A stretch of DNA of 48,034 nucleotides from Hyphomicrobiales bacterium (GCA_003963405.1 RXIY01000068.1:1-48034); one strand, 5' to 3'. Positions 11,325 through 21,419 are shown, counted from the first letter of the stretch. Program-made: numbers and translations. Notes: generated by a model not told the origin, from the sequence alone.

Positions 11325-12659
11325 ATGGCATCGGCAGCCGAGCAGCTCGCGGCCAACGTCAATCTCTCCGCCTTCGGCAAGTCCGAGGAACTCAAGCGGC
11401 GTATCTGGTTTACGCTCGGCGCGCTCATCGTTTATCGACTCGGCACCTATGTGCCGCTGCCCGGTATCGATCCGGAGGCGTTCGCAAAGAGTTTCTTCGG
11501 CCAGTCGAAGGGCATGCTGGAGCTCTTCAACATGTTCGCCGGCGGCGCCGTCCAGCGCCGCGCGATCTTCGCTCTCAACATCATGCCGTATATCTCGGCG
11601 TCGATCATCATTCAGCTTCTCACCTCGGTGTTTCCGAGCCTCGAATCGCTGAAGAAGGAAGGCGAGCAGGGCCGCAAGGTCCTCAACCAATACACCCGTT
11701 ATCTGACTGTCGCGCTCGCCACGTTCCAGGCCTACGCCATGGCGATCGGCCTCGAAGGCCAGCAGGGCGTCGTGACCGAGCCAGGACTGTTCTTCCGCAT
11801 CACGACAGTGGTGACCCTCGTCGGCGGTACCATGTTCCTGATGTGGCTCGGGGAACAGATTACGTCACGCGGAATCGGCAACGGATCTTCGCTCATCATC
11901 TTTGCGGGCATTGTCGCGGCCTTTCCGTCGGCCATTGTCTCGACCCTCGAACTTGGCCGGCAGGGCGCGATTTCGACGGGCGTGATCGTCGGCGTCATCG
12001 CCATGTCCTTTTTCGTGGTCGCCTTCATCGTCTTCATGGAGCGTGCGCAGCGGCGTCTGCTGATCACCTATCCCAAGCGCCAGCACGGCAACCGCGTGTA
12101 TGAAGGCCAGACATCCTTCCTGCCCCTGAAGCTCAACACGGCCGGCGTGATTCCGCCGATCTTCGCCTCCTCGCTGCTGCTCCTGCCGACGACGGTCGCG
12201 AATTTCTACCAGTCGACGGGGTCGGAAAGCGTCTTTGCGACGATCTCGGCCTATTTCGGGCATGGCCGCCCTCTTTACATGCTGGCCTATGTCGGGCTCA
12301 TCGTGTTCTTCGCCTTCTTTTACACAGCGATTGTCTTCAATCCGACCGAGACGGCTGACAATTTGAAGAAGCATGGCGGCTTCATTCCTGGCATCAGGCC
12401 CGGCGAACGCACCGCCAAGTTCATCGATGACGTGCTCATGCGGATCACCGTCCTCGGCGCGGCCTATCTTGCGATCATCTGCCTGCTGCCGGAGGGACTC
12501 ATCGCTTATGCGAACCTGCCCTTCTATTTCGGCGGCACCTCGCTCCTCATCGTGGTGAGCGTGACGATGGACACGGTCGCCCAGATCCATGGCCACATGC
12601 AGGCGCAGCAATATGAGGGGCTGATCCGCAAGACCAAGCTGAAGGGGCGGCGTCGATGA
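11325..12659 (+). CDS. secY: Preprotein translocase subunit SecY
   Basis: SecY is the channel protein of the SecYEG translocon in the inner membrane. The 444-residue product has about ten hydrophobic segments, the first around residues 26-45 ([20 protein letters not shown]). It shows the SecY motifs [13 protein letters not shown] and, near the C-terminus, [15 protein letters not shown]. The stop overlaps the adk ATG by 4 bases. Its place after rplO is the normal spc-operon arrangement. Confidence 0.98.
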   Translation: MASAAEQLAANVNLSAFGKSEELKRRIWFTLGALIVYRLGTYVPLPGIDPEAFAKSFFGQSKGMLELFNMFAGGAVQRRAIFALNIMPYISASIIIQLLTSVFPSLESLKKEGEQGRKVLNQYTRYLTVALATFQAYAMAIGLEGQQGVVTEPGLFFRITTVVTLVGGTMFLMWLGEQITSRGIGNGSSLIIFAGIVAAFPSAIVSTLELGRQGAISTGVIVGVIAMSFFVVAFIVFMERAQRRLLITYPKRQHGNRVYEGQTSFLPLKLNTAGVIPPIFASSLLLLPTTVANFYQSTGSESVFATISAYFGHGRPLYMLAYVGLIVFFAFFYTAIVFNPTETADNLKKHGGFIPGIRPGERTAKFIDDVLMRITVLGAAYLAIICLLPEGLIAYANLPFYFGGTSLLIVVSVTMDTVAQIHGHMQAQQYEGLIRKTKLKGRRR

Positions 12660-13237
12660 GACTGGTCCTTCTCGGCCCTCCCGGCGCCGGAAAGGGGACA
12701 CAATCGGCGCGGCTGGTCCAGCGGCTCGGCGTTCCGCAGCTCTCGACAGGCGACATGCTCCGCGCGGCGGTCGCCGCCGGAACGCCGATCGGCCTCAAGG
12801 CGAAGGCGCTGATGGACGCGGGCCAGCTCGTGCCCGACGAAGTGGTCATCGGCATCATCGATCAACGCATCGATGCGCCGGATTGCGTGAACGGCTTCAT
12901 TCTCGACGGTTTTCCGCGCACGGTCGCCCAGGCCGAAGCGCTGCGCGAGCTTCTTGCTCGTAAAAATATAAGGCTTGACGCGGTCTTGGAGCTGGTCGTG
13001 GACGAAAACGCGCTGGTCGACCGGATGCGGAAGCGCGTCGCCGAAAGTCTGGCGGCTGGCAAGGACGTGCGCGCCGATGACAATCCCGAAAGCTTCAAGA
13101 CGCGGCTGGAAGCCTATCGTGCGCAAACCGCGCCTGTCTCCGAACATTACGGGGCGCGCGGCGAGCTGAAACAAGTCGATGGGATGATGACGATCGACGA
13201 GGTCAGCGCGGCCATCGAAAAATCGATCGGCCACTGA
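12656..13237 (+). CDS. adk: Adenylate kinase, short form
   Basis: Adenylate kinase interconverts ATP+AMP and 2 ADP. The 193-residue product has the P-loop [10 protein letters not shown] (residues 7-16), STGDMLR, and [13 protein letters not shown] in the NMP-binding region. The lid is the short type ([19 protein letters not shown] follows almost directly), hence a length near 190 rather than 215. It is coupled to secY by an ATGA overlap. Confidence 0.97.
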   Translation: MRLVLLGPPGAGKGTQSARLVQRLGVPQLSTGDMLRAAVAAGTPIGLKAKALMDAGQLVPDEVVIGIIDQRIDAPDCVNGFILDGFPRTVAQAEALRELLARKNIRLDAVLELVVDENALVDRMRKRVAESLAAGKDVRADDNPESFKTRLEAYRAQTAPVSEHYGARGELKQVDGMMTIDEVSAAIEKSIGH

Positions 13238-13297
13238 AATCGTTTCGCGCGGCGCGACGGCCCAGTCTCTTCTCCCACATTCGCGCAAGAATCCCGC

Positions 13298-14593
13298 ATG
13301 GAAGCAAAGTCATTTTGCGGCCTCGATTTCGGCACGTCCAATTCGACCGTGGCCCTGACAGGGGCGCAAGGCGTCGAGCTTGCGGCGGTCGAAGGTGAGA
13401 GCCGCACCCTGCCGAGCTCGATCTTCTTCCCCTTCTCTGACGGCAAGCCGGTGTTCGGGCGGGCCGCGATCAGCGCATATGTCGACGGCGTCGACGGGCG
13501 GCTGATGCGAAGCCTCAAATCCGTCCTAGGCACGGCGCTGATGGACGAGTCGGTTCGTATCAAGACGAAGACTTATACGTTCAAAGACATAATCGGATTG
13601 ATCCTCGGGCGTCTCAAGCAGGCGGCGGACGCCCGCGCGGGCGCTGAAGTCACGCGTGTCGTTCTGGGTCGACCCGTGCATTTCATCGACGATGATCCGG
13701 CCGCCGATCAGCGCGCCCAGGACGCGCTCGAGGAGATCGCCCGCGCCCAGGGGTTTGGCGAGATCGCCTTTCAATATGAGCCCATCGCCGCCGCGCTTGC
13801 CTATGAGAGGAGCGTGCGCGAGGAGCAATATGCGCTGATCGCCGATATTGGCGGCGGCACCTCGGATTTTTCGATTGTCCGCGTGTCGCCTCAGGCCAGG
13901 ACGAAGGCGGACCGCGCCAGCGACGTTCTCGCCAACAAGGGCGTGCATATCGGCGGCACGGACATCGATCGGCTTTTCAGCCTGAAGTCCGTCATGCCGC
14001 ATCTGGGCCTGGGGAGCGAAATGCGCCTGCCTTTCGCGGACAAGGACATTCTTGTTCCAAATGGCGTCTACGTGGATCTCGCGACCTGGCACCGCATCAA
14101 TTTCCTCTACACGCCCAGGGTTGCGCGTGATCTCGAGGAACTTGCGCGCTACGCGCTCGCGCCGGAGAAAATCGCCCGCCTCGCAGATGTCGTCGAAAGT
14201 CGCCGGGGGCATTCGGTCGCCCTGGCGGTCGAAAGCGCCAAGATTGCCTTGTCCGACGCTGATCGGGCGACAATCGAGCTCGGCGATGTTGAGAAGGGAC
14301 TCGCGCTCGAAACGGGCGCCAGCGTGCTGCATGAGGCGATCGTGGATCAACTCGGCGCGCTCACCCGCACGTTAAAGGAGACGCTCGCCGCCTCGGGGCT
14401 CGGGGGAGAGCGCATCGACGCGGTTTTTCTGACGGGCGGCTCGACCGCCATTCCGGCGGTGCGGAACGCGGTCACGCGGGAAACCCCGGGGGCCAGGATT
14501 GTCGAAGGAGACATGTTCGGCGCCGTGGGCCTCGGCCTGGGACTGGACGCAGCGCGCAAATTCGGCTTTGATGACGAAGCATGCGCCGCCTGA
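13298..14593 (+). CDS. Hsp70-family ATPase, YegD-like, without substrate-binding domain
   Basis: Seen: an actin/Hsp70-type nucleotide-binding fold with phosphate-1 motif GLDFGTSNSTVAL (residues 8-20), phosphate-2 motif ADIGGGTSD (about 182-190) and adenosine motif VFLTGGST (about 376-383). The 431-residue length covers an ATPase domain only; there is no DnaK-like substrate domain or lid. Known: this matches the YegD group of putative chaperones, whose clients are undefined. It starts 60 bp after adk and ends 219 bp before rpsM, splitting the usual secY-adk-rpsM order. Same-strand position suggests co-expression with the ribosomal genes; a role in ribosome or translocon assembly is only a guess. 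Confidence 0.88.
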   Translation: MEAKSFCGLDFGTSNSTVALTGAQGVELAAVEGESRTLPSSIFFPFSDGKPVFGRAAISAYVDGVDGRLMRSLKSVLGTALMDESVRIKTKTYTFKDIIGLILGRLKQAADARAGAEVTRVVLGRPVHFIDDDPAADQRAQDALEEIARAQGFGEIAFQYEPIAAALAYERSVREEQYALIADIGGGTSDFSIVRVSPQARTKADRASDVLANKGVHIGGTDIDRLFSLKSVMPHLGLGSEMRLPFADKDILVPNGVYVDLATWHRINFLYTPRVARDLEELARYALAPEKIARLADVVESRRGHSVALAVESAKIALSDADRATIELGDVEKGLALETGASVLHEAIVDQLGALTRTLKETLAASGLGGERIDAVFLTGGSTAIPAVRNAVTRETPGARIVEGDMFGAVGLGLGLDAARKFGFDDEACAA

Positions 14594-14628
14594 GTCGAAG
14601 AAATCCGACTCCTTCCGCGAGTTTTTGC

Positions 14629-14657
14629 TTGACTCGCCCGCGCATGCTCGGTATCGG
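14629..14657 (+). promoter_or_regulatory. Sigma-70-type promoter candidate for rpsM-rplQ
   Basis: TTGACT (14629-14634) and TATCGG (14652-14657) are separated by exactly 17 bases, and the first is preceded by GC as in the alphaproteobacterial -35 context. It lies about 155 bp upstream of rpsM, just after the Hsp70 gene, so the alpha operon could be transcribed independently. Confidence 0.45.
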
Positions 14658-14812
14658 CTGATTACAGACCAAAATTCGAGGAAGTTCTCTTCGGAGGGCT
14701 TCCGTTTTTGCGTTCTGCGCAACCCTGATCCCATTCCTCCGCAAGGGCCGGCCTCCACCGGACGCGGGGTTCCCCGGCGGCGCTTTCGGCTCCGCCTCAA
14801 ATGGAGAAAATC

Positions 14813-15181
14813 GTGGCTCGTATTGCAGGCGTCAACATCCCCACGAACAAGCGCGTCGTCATCGCGCTTCAGTATATTCATGGCATCGGCGCCAAGAAGG
14901 CGGCCGAAATCTGTGAGAAGGTGAACATTCCGGCCGAACGCCGCGTCGCCCAGCTCACGGACGCCGAAGTTCTGCAGATTCGCGAGACGATCGATCGAGA
15001 TTATCTCGTGGAGGGCGATCTGCGCCGCGAGGTCGCGATCAACATCAAGCGTCTGATGGATCTCGGCTGCTACCGTGGCCTGCGCCATCGTCGGCAGCTC
15101 CCGGTTCGCGGCCAGCGCACGCACACGAATGCGCGCACCCGCAAGGGCAAGGCCAAGCCGATCGCCGGCAAGAAGAAGTAA
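14813..15181 (+). CDS. rpsM: 30S ribosomal protein S13
   Basis: S13 sits in the 30S head and contacts L5. I use GTG 14813, giving (M)[14 protein letters not shown] and 122 residues, the family length in alphaproteobacteria, with GGAG 14803-14806 well spaced before it. An in-frame ATG at 14801 would put that ribosome site inside the coding region. The Lys/Arg-rich C-terminus ([20 protein letters not shown]) is typical. Confidence 0.96.
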   Translation: MARIAGVNIPTNKRVVIALQYIHGIGAKKAAEICEKVNIPAERRVAQLTDAEVLQIRETIDRDYLVEGDLRREVAINIKRLMDLGCYRGLRHRRQLPVRGQRTHTNARTRKGKAKPIAGKKK

Positions 15182-15326
15182 TCGGCGGCTGTGCCGATCG
15201 GCCCCGGACTCGTTCCGGGGCGCGCTCCGTCGCGTGGTTGGGATACGTCCCGCCGCGCCGACAGAATAGACGACCTCAACTCCCCAGCGCCTGGCGTTAC
15301 GGGCGCGTTCGAAGGACAAGAACACC

Positions 15327-15716
15327 ATGGCAAAGGACACTACCCGCGTTCGTCGCCGCGAGCGCAAGAACATTGTTTCCGGCGTTGCGCATGTCAATTC
15401 GACATTCAACAACACCATGATCACCATCACCGACGCGCAGGGCAACACTGTGTCCTGGTCGTCGGCTGGCTCGATGGGCTTCAAGGGCTCCCGCAAGTCG
15501 ACGCCCTACGCCGCGCAGATGGCGGCCGAGGACGCCGCCCGCAAGGCGGGCGAACACGGCGTCCGGACGCTTGAGGTCGAGGTTTCGGGTCCCGGCTCGG
15601 GTCGCGAATCCGCCCTGCGGGCGCTGCAGGCGGCGGGCTTCACCGTCACCTCGATCCGCGACGTGACTCCGATCCCGCACAACGGCTGTCGCCCGCGCAA
15701 GCGCCGGCGCGTCTGA
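15327..15716 (+). CDS. rpsK: 30S ribosomal protein S11
   Basis: S11 lines the mRNA exit on the platform. The 129-residue product has [20 protein letters not shown] and ends with the near-universal [18 protein letters not shown]. The 145-bp gap from rpsM is longer than in many relatives but no second gene is evident in it. Confidence 0.98.
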   Translation: MAKDTTRVRRRERKNIVSGVAHVNSTFNNTMITITDAQGNTVSWSSAGSMGFKGSRKSTPYAAQMAAEDAARKAGEHGVRTLEVEVSGPGSGRESALRALQAAGFTVTSIRDVTPIPHNGCRPRKRRRV

Positions 15717-15816
15717 CGCCAGGGCAGGAGCCCGCTTTCATCGAGCATATTTCGCGCGCGAACCCGGCGACCTCCCCGCCGGGTCGCGTTCAGAAGCTTC
15801 AAGGAAAGGCGTCCCA

Positions 15817-16836
15817 GTGAGCATCCAGAAGAACTGGCAGGAACTCATCAAGCCGAACAAGCTCGAGGTGGCCCCCGGCGACGATCCGCGCCGCATGGCG
15901 ACCGCGGTCGCCGAGCCGCTGGAGCGCGGCTTCGGCGTGACGCTCGGCAACGCCCTGCGCCGCATTCTTCTTTCGTCGCTGCAGGGCGCGGCGATCACCT
16001 CCATTCACATTGACGGCGTCCTGCATGAGTTCTCGTCCATTCCGGGCGTGCGCGAGGACGTGACCGACATCGTCCTCAACATCAAGGACGTGGCCATCAA
16101 ATATCAGGGCGAAGGCGTGAAGCGCCTGACCCTCAAGAAAACCGGACCCGGCGTTGTCACCGCTGGCGACATCCAGGCCACCGGCGACGTTCAGATCCTC
16201 AATCCAGACCTCGCGATCTGCACGCTCGACGATGGAGCCGAGATCCGCATCGAATTCACCGTGTCGACAGGCAAGGGCTATGTCCCGGCGGATCGCAACC
16301 GCGCGGAGGACGCGCCGATCGGCCTCATCCCCGTCGACAGCCTCTATTCGCCGGTCAAGAAGGTCAGCTACCGCGTCGAAAACACCCGCGAAGGCCAGGT
16401 GCTCGACTATGACAAGCTCACCATGACCATCGAGACCAATGGGGCGCTCACCCCCGAGGACGCGCTCGCCTTTTCTGCGCGTATCCTTCAGGATCAGCTC
16501 AACGTCTTCGTCAACTTCGAGGAGCCTCGCCGCGAGGAGGCCGCTCCGTCCATCCCGCAGCTCGCCTTCAACCCGGCGCTGCTCAAGAAGGTGGACGAGC
16601 TGGAGCTGTCGGTGCGTTCGGCGAACTGCCTGAAGAACGACAACATCGTCTATATCGGCGATCTGATCCAGAAGTCGGAAGCGGAAATGCTGCGCACGCC
16701 GAACTTCGGACGCAAGTCCCTGAACGAGATCAAGGAAGTGCTCGCCCAGATGGGTCTGCACCTCGGCATGGAAGTTCCGGGCTGGCCGCCGGAGAACATC
16801 GACGATCTCGCCAAGAGATTCGAGGAGCATTACTGA
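15817..16836 (+). CDS. rpoA: RNA polymerase alpha subunit
   Basis: Alpha dimerises to nucleate RNA polymerase and its C-terminal domain contacts UP elements and activators. The 339-residue product starts at GTG 15817 with AAGGAAAG upstream. The N-terminal domain shows [20 protein letters not shown] (about residues 32-51). The C-terminal domain (about 260-339) contains [20 protein letters not shown] and [20 protein letters not shown]. Confidence 0.98.
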   Translation: MSIQKNWQELIKPNKLEVAPGDDPRRMATAVAEPLERGFGVTLGNALRRILLSSLQGAAITSIHIDGVLHEFSSIPGVREDVTDIVLNIKDVAIKYQGEGVKRLTLKKTGPGVVTAGDIQATGDVQILNPDLAICTLDDGAEIRIEFTVSTGKGYVPADRNRAEDAPIGLIPVDSLYSPVKKVSYRVENTREGQVLDYDKLTMTIETNGALTPEDALAFSARILQDQLNVFVNFEEPRREEAAPSIPQLAFNPALLKKVDELELSVRSANCLKNDNIVYIGDLIQKSEAEMLRTPNFGRKSLNEIKEVLAQMGLHLGMEVPGWPPENIDDLAKRFEEHY

Positions 16837-16871
16837 GGCGGGGCGTTAGCTGCGCCTCTTGCCCCACCGAT

Positions 16872-16908
16872 CCCGCTTTGCGGGGCCGCCTTCTCCCGCA
16901 AGCGGGAG
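16872..16908. repeat. Paired GC-rich palindromes of the rpoA-rplQ spacer
   Basis: CCCGCTTTGCGGG (16872-16884) and CTCCCGCAAGCGGGAG (16893-16908) are adjacent hairpins. The second resembles the extragenic CTCCCGC/GCGGGAG palindromes that I recall as scattered through Rhizobiales genomes. Copy number cannot be checked in one window. Confidence 0.5.
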
Positions 16909-16968
16909 AGGGAAATAAGGAGACGGCCGTTCCTTGGCACGGCGGCCGCATAACCAACGGAGAGCCAT

Positions 16969-17385
16969 ATGTATCACGGTCACAAGAAGCGCCGTTTCGG
17001 CCGCACCCATGAGCATCGCAAGGCCATGTTCGCCAATATGGCGCAGGCGCTGATCAAGCACGAGCAGATCGTCACGACCCTGCCGAAGGCCAAGGATCTG
17101 CGTCCTGTCGTCGAGAAGCTGGTGACGCTCGGCAAGCGCGGCGATCTCCACGCCCGCCGTCAGGCCATCGCCCAGATCAAGGACGTCAAGCTCGTCGGCA
17201 AGCTCTTCGACGTGCTCGGCCCGCGCTACAAGGACCGCAACGGCGGCTACACCCGCGTGCTGAAGGCCGGTTTCCGTTACGGAGACAATGCGCCGCTCGC
17301 GGTCATCGAATTCGTGGATCGCGACGTCGACGCGCGCGGCCAGGATTCGGGCCCCGTGCTCGGCGCCGAGGAAGCCGAGGCGTAA
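16969..17385 (+). CDS. rplQ: 50S ribosomal protein L17
   Basis: L17 is a tunnel-exit region protein of the 50S. The 138-residue product has the family N-terminus [20 protein letters not shown] and the [20 protein letters not shown] motif. It is the last gene of the alpha operon, and the likely terminator lies about 70 bp downstream. Confidence 0.98.
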   Translation: MYHGHKKRRFGRTHEHRKAMFANMAQALIKHEQIVTTLPKAKDLRPVVEKLVTLGKRGDLHARRQAIAQIKDVKLVGKLFDVLGPRYKDRNGGYTRVLKAGFRYGDNAPLAVIEFVDRDVDARGQDSGPVLGAEEAEA

Positions 17386-17391
17386 TCAATC

Positions 17392-17673
17392 ATGCAAGCA
17401 GACAGCTCGGCGTCAGGTTTTGTCTCCGGCGCTCCGAAGCTTTTGCTGAGATCAGAAGGGGCGGCGCGCTTGGCGGCCGCCCTTTTCTTTTACGCCAGTA
17501 TTGGAGGCGGATGGGGGCGCTTCGCGTTCCTGTTGCTTGCTCCGGGTCTTTCGCTCCTCGCCCATTTCGCGGGACCGAGGGCGGGCGCGTCCGGCTGCAT
17601 CGCCGCCCATAAGACGACGGCGGCGCTCGCCTATGGCGCGCTGGGAGCCCCGATCGGGCAGGCGTTGCGCTGA
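17392..17673 (+). pseudogene. DUF4260 membrane protein, C-terminally truncated remnant
   Basis: The 93-residue reading frame begins 6 bp after rplQ. From about residue 18 it matches the DUF4260 pattern as I recall it (LLRSEGAARLAAALFFYASI, then FLLLAPGLSLLAHFAGPRAG), with two or three hydrophobic segments. The family normally continues for another 20-30 residues with an aromatic/His-rich end that is missing here. The rplQ terminator lies within codons 22-33. It may be a decayed gene, or a short but still translated membrane protein. Confidence 0.55.
17456..17491 (+). terminator. Rho-independent terminator of the rplQ operon
   Basis: AAGGGGCGGC pairs with GCCGCCCTTT around a 10-base loop, followed by TCTTTTA. 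It is the best terminator in the ribosomal region. It overlaps the reading frame of the DUF4260 remnant. Confidence 0.75.
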
Positions 17674-17748
17674 GGCCCCGGCTCAGTCTCGCACCGCCCG
17701 GATTTCATCCCTATATTCGCCAGCACGCGACTCATCTTGGAGCGGCTA

Positions 17749-19191
17749 ATGCCTTTGAACCCTCGGAATAGCGCCTTCGCAGCCATTGCCTTCGCCGCCG
17801 TCTCCCTCGCGCCTATTCCCCTCGCCGCGCAACAGACGCAGGCGTCTCCCTCCGAGTCCCCCGCCGTCCCGAAGAGCCGCGCCGAGATCGCCGTCTCCTT
17901 TGCGCCTGTCGTGAAGAAAGCCCAGCCGGCGGTCGTCAACGTCTTCGCCTCGCGCGTCGAGCGCATGCCGGCGAACCCGCTCCTCGACGACCCGATCTTC
18001 CGCCGTTTCTTCGGCGAAGGCGGCGGGATGCCGGGACGCTCCCCCACGGCCCAGTCGCTGGGCTCCGGCGTCATCGTGGACCCGTCCGGCCTGGTGGTCA
18101 CCAACAACCATGTGATCGAGGGCATGACGGACGTGAAGGTCGCGCTCGCCGACAAGCGGGAAATCCCCGCCAAGATCCTGCTGCGCGATCCGCGGACCGA
18201 CCTCGCCGTGCTCAAGCTGACCGAGGGAACGAATTTCCCCACCATGGAGCTCGGCGATTCGGACGCGCTCGAGGTCGGCGATCTGACGCTTGCGATCGGC
18301 AATCCTTTCGGCGTCGGCCAGACGGTGACGCAGGGCATCGTTTCGGCGCTGGCGCGCACCCATGTCGGCATTTCCGACTACGGCTTCTTCATCCAGACCG
18401 ACGCGGCCATCAATCCCGGCAATTCCGGCGGGCCGCTGGTCGACATGAATGCGCGTCTCGTCGGCATCAATTCGGCGATTTTCTCCAAATCCGGCGGGTC
18501 GGTCGGCATCGGCTTCGCCATTCCGGTCAATATGGTCAAGAGCGTTCTGGCGGCGGCCAAGGGCGGCGGCAAGCTGGTGCGGCGCCCCTGGCTCGGCGCC
18601 ACGCTCCAGACCATGTCGCAGGAGATTGCCGAGGGCCTGGGCCTCGAGCGGCCGACCGGCGCGCTGCTTGCGGACGTCGATCCCAAGGGGCCGGGCGCCG
18701 AATCGGGACTGAAGCGCGGCGACGTGATCGTTTCGGTCGACGGGCAGGCGACGGACGATCCCGAGGCCGTCGGCTATCGTCTCGGCACCAAGCCGCTGGG
18801 CGGGCAGGCGACGCTCGGCGTGCTGCGCGGCGGCAAGAAGATCGCCGTGCCGATGCGCCTTGCTCCGGCGCCGGAAACGCCCCCGCGCGACGCCGTGAAG
18901 CTCAAGGGCCCGTCGCCCTTCGCCGGCGCGACCGTCGTCAATATTTCGCCGGCCGTCGTCGAGGAAATGTCGGTGCAGGGCGCGACCAATGGCGTCGTCG
19001 TCTCGGAAATCGAGGACGGCTCCGCCGCGCAGCAGCTCAACCTGCAGCGCGGTGACGTAGTGCTCGCCGTCAACGACCAGAAAGTCGAGACGACGCGCGA
19101 TCTGGATCGGGCGGCGGCGTCGCGCGCCTATTACTGGAAGATCACCATCGCCCGCGGCGGGCAGGTTTTCACGACAGTCGTCGGCGGCTGA
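17749..19191 (+). CDS. Periplasmic Deg/HtrA-family serine protease
   Basis: Deg proteases degrade or refold misfolded periplasmic proteins. The product is 480 residues from ATG 17749, with TTGGAG about 7 bases upstream. It has an N-terminal signal-like segment (residues about 8-27, ending PLAAQ), a trypsin-like domain with His121 (NNHVIEG), Asp151 (RTDLAVLK) and Ser226 (NPGNSGGPL), and two PDZ domains (about 285-370 and 395-475). DegQ, DegP and MucD cannot be separated by sequence alone. cutA starts 1 bp after its stop, so the two are probably co-transcribed. Confidence 0.95.
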   Translation: MPLNPRNSAFAAIAFAAVSLAPIPLAAQQTQASPSESPAVPKSRAEIAVSFAPVVKKAQPAVVNVFASRVERMPANPLLDDPIFRRFFGEGGGMPGRSPTAQSLGSGVIVDPSGLVVTNNHVIEGMTDVKVALADKREIPAKILLRDPRTDLAVLKLTEGTNFPTMELGDSDALEVGDLTLAIGNPFGVGQTVTQGIVSALARTHVGISDYGFFIQTDAAINPGNSGGPLVDMNARLVGINSAIFSKSGGSVGIGFAIPVNMVKSVLAAAKGGGKLVRRPWLGATLQTMSQEIAEGLGLERPTGALLADVDPKGPGAESGLKRGDVIVSVDGQATDDPEAVGYRLGTKPLGGQATLGVLRGGKKIAVPMRLAPAPETPPRDAVKLKGPSPFAGATVVNISPAVVEEMSVQGATNGVVVSEIEDGSAAQQLNLQRGDVVLAVNDQKVETTRDLDRAAASRAYYWKITIARGGQVFTTVVGG

Positions 19192-19192
19192 C

Positions 19193-19513
19193 GTGTGTGG
19201 CGTCGCGATCCTTGTCACGACGGTCGATTCCGACGAGAAGGCGCGGGCCATCGCCCGCGCGGTCCTCGAAGCGCGGCTTGCGGCCTGCGTGCAGATTTCG
19301 CGCATCACCAGCCACTACCGCTGGCGGGACGAGCTCTGCGAGGGGGAGGAATTCCTGCTGCAGATGAAGCACCGGGTCGAAGATTATCCGGCGCTGTCGG
19401 CGCTTGTCCGCCGCCTGCACGGCTATGAGACGCCGGAAATCCTTCGCGTGGACGTGGCTGAAGCGGATTCGGCCTATGTCCGATGGCTCGATGAATCGAC
19501 GCGGCGCGACTGA
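19193..19513 (+). CDS. cutA: CutA1 divalent-ion tolerance family protein
   Basis: CutA1 proteins are small trimers of uncertain function linked to copper tolerance. The 106-residue product starts at GTG 19193, 1 bp after the protease stop. It has the family pattern TTVDSDEKARAIARAVLEAR, LAACVQISRITSHYRW and YETPEILRVDV. Its coupling to the protease suggests a shared transcript. Confidence 0.93.
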   Translation: MCGVAILVTTVDSDEKARAIARAVLEARLAACVQISRITSHYRWRDELCEGEEFLLQMKHRVEDYPALSALVRRLHGYETPEILRVDVAEADSAYVRWLDESTRRD

Positions 19514-19542
19514 GCTGCCGCTTTTGGAACAGAGAGAGGAAA

Positions 19543-20514
19543 ATGACGGCGCCTACGGATTATCTGATCGACCGCCGCCGCCTGCGGCGCAAGCTCAGCT
19601 GGTGGCGCATGGCCGCCATCGCCGCGGCGGGTTTCGCCCTAGTCGTCCTCGTCTCGCGGCTTACGGGCGCGGATTCCGCCGACAAGCTAACGCCCCATAT
19701 CGCCCGCCTGTCCCTCCAGGGGATGATTCTCGGCGACAAGGACACGATCGAGCTGGTCAAGAAGATCGGCGAATCGAGCCAGGCCAAGGCTGTAATCGTC
19801 GCGATCGACAGCCCCGGCGGCACGACGACCGGGGCAGAGAAACTCTATGGCGAGTTGCGGCGGCTCAATGAGAAAAAGCCGGTCGTTGCGGTCGTGGGCG
19901 CGCTGGCGGCCTCGGGCGCCTATATCGCCGCCATGGCGGCCGACACGATCGTCGCGCAGGAGAATTCGCTGGTCGGGTCGATCGGCGTGCTGTTCCAGTT
20001 TCCCAATTTCTACAAGCTGCTCGATACGGTGGGCGTGAAGGTCGAGGAGGTGAAATCCACCCCGCTCAAGGCCTCTCCCAATGGTTTCGAGCCGACGAGC
20101 GAAGTCGCTCGGGCGGCGATTGCGAGCCTCGTCGCCGATTCCTACACCTGGTTCAAGGACTTGGTGAAGGAGCGGCGGCGTCTCGACGACGCGGGGCTCG
20201 CCAGGGTCGCGGATGGCCGCGTCTTCACCGCGCGGCAAGGCCTGCCCCTGAAACTCGTCGACGTGCTGGGCGGGGAGCGCGAGGCGATCGCCTGGCTCGA
20301 GGCCAACAAGGGCGTCGCCAAGGGGCTGCCCGTGCGTGACTGGAAGAAGCAGGCGAGCATGGAGCGCCTCGGTCTGGTTGAGAGTGCGGCGACCGCAGCG
20401 AAGGTCTTCGGGCTCGACACGCTTGCCGCCGCTCTCGACCAGGCCGTGACGGCGGAAAGGCGCGGCAGTCTTGACGGTCTATTGGCGATTTGGCAGGGTT
20501 TCGACGCGCGTTGA
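19543..20514 (+). CDS. sppA: Signal peptide peptidase SppA (S49 family), short form
   Basis: SppA degrades cleaved signal peptides in the membrane. The 323-residue product has one N-terminal membrane segment (about 22-38) and a single S49 domain. The nucleophile is Ser124 in GALAASGAYIAAMAAD; the likely general base is Lys176 in KSTPLKASPN. VAIDSPGGTT and GSIGVLFQFPNF are family motifs. It belongs to the short tetramer/octamer-forming type rather than the 67-kDa E. coli type. It precedes ihfB by 45 bp, an order common in alphaproteobacteria. Confidence 0.95.
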   Translation: MTAPTDYLIDRRRLRRKLSWWRMAAIAAAGFALVVLVSRLTGADSADKLTPHIARLSLQGMILGDKDTIELVKKIGESSQAKAVIVAIDSPGGTTTGAEKLYGELRRLNEKKPVVAVVGALAASGAYIAAMAADTIVAQENSLVGSIGVLFQFPNFYKLLDTVGVKVEEVKSTPLKASPNGFEPTSEVARAAIASLVADSYTWFKDLVKERRRLDDAGLARVADGRVFTARQGLPLKLVDVLGGEREAIAWLEANKGVAKGLPVRDWKKQASMERLGLVESAATAAKVFGLDTLAAALDQAVTAERRGSLDGLLAIWQGFDAR

Positions 20515-20559
20515 ATCGGGCGCAAGACGTTTTGCTGCAACTAGATAGATGGGCCGGGG

Positions 20560-20850
20560 ATGATCAAGTCGGAACTTATACAGCGCATCGCGCGTCGCAA
20601 CAGCCATCTCTACCAGCGTGACGTCGAAACGATTGTCAGCACAATCCTCGATGAAATCACGGCGGCGCTCGCGCGCGGCGATCGGGTCGAGCTGCGCGGT
20701 TTCGGCGCTTTTTCCGTCAAGAAGCGGGACGCCCGGACGGGGCGCAATCCGCGCACCGGCGCGCAGGTCTCTGTGCAGGAGAAATCCGTGCCCTTCTTCA
20801 AGACGGGCAAGGAAATGCGCGAGCGGCTGAACGAAAACTACCAGGGCTGA
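20560..20850 (+). CDS. ihfB: Integration host factor subunit beta
   Basis: IHF-beta pairs with IHF-alpha to bend DNA, including phage att sites. The 96-residue product has the HU/IHF fold, the conserved [20 protein letters not shown] and the DNA-intercalating arm with RNPRTG (about residues 64-69). The promoter-proximal GGCCGGGG before the ATG is a weak ribosome site. Confidence 0.96.
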   Translation: MIKSELIQRIARRNSHLYQRDVETIVSTILDEITAALARGDRVELRGFGAFSVKKRDARTGRNPRTGAQVSVQEKSVPFFKTGKEMRERLNENYQG

Positions 20851-20962
20851 GCCGGGTTTGCCGCGCGCCGCACGGACGCGCGGATGAGGGGACGCCGGGC
20901 TCTCGCGGCCAACGCGCGGTCGTTACATTCCGGCGCGTTCGCCGGCCATCGGGGAAGAGCTC

Positions 20963-21310
20963 ATGAAGGCCTTACTGCGCATCATCATTTTTGTTCCGCT
21001 AGCGTTGATCCTCCTGTTTTTCTCCATGGCCAATCGCGCGCCTGTGAAGATCGGGCTCGATCCATTCGCGGGGGGCGACGCCGCCGCGCCCTCGATCGAG
21101 GCGCCGATGTTCATGGTGGTGCTCGCCGCCATGGCGATCGGGGTTCTCGCGGGCGGCGTAACGTCGTGGCTCGGTCATATGTCGGTCCGCCGCGCCGCCA
21201 AGGTGGCGCGCGCCGAAGCCAAGAAGACGAGGCTCGAAGTCGAGAAACTCCGCCAGCAGGCCCTTGCCCAACTGCCCGCCGATGCGAATGCGAAGGGCGG
21301 CAAGCGCTGA
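20963..21310 (+). CDS. LapA/DUF1049-domain inner-membrane protein
   Basis: The 115-residue product has two membrane segments (about residues 5-24 and 48-70) and a Lys/Arg/Ala-rich C-terminal helix predicted to be cytoplasmic. The SMANRAPVKIGLDPF stretch between the segments is the pattern of LapA-domain proteins, which in E. coli take part in lipopolysaccharide assembly control (LapA/LapB). No lapB is visible next to it. It is the last protein gene before the tRNA. Confidence 0.85.
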   Translation: MKALLRIIIFVPLALILLFFSMANRAPVKIGLDPFAGGDAAAPSIEAPMFMVVLAAMAIGVLAGGVTSWLGHMSVRRAAKVARAEAKKTRLEVEKLRQQALAQLPADANAKGGKR

Positions 21311-21419
21311 TCCGGTCGGTGGGGAAATCGAGAAGGAAATCGAAAATCCTGCCACCCGGCCGCTTGAAAAACGTCGCGGGCGCCGATAAGAGAAAGCCGC
21401 GCGACTGAACGTCGCGCAT

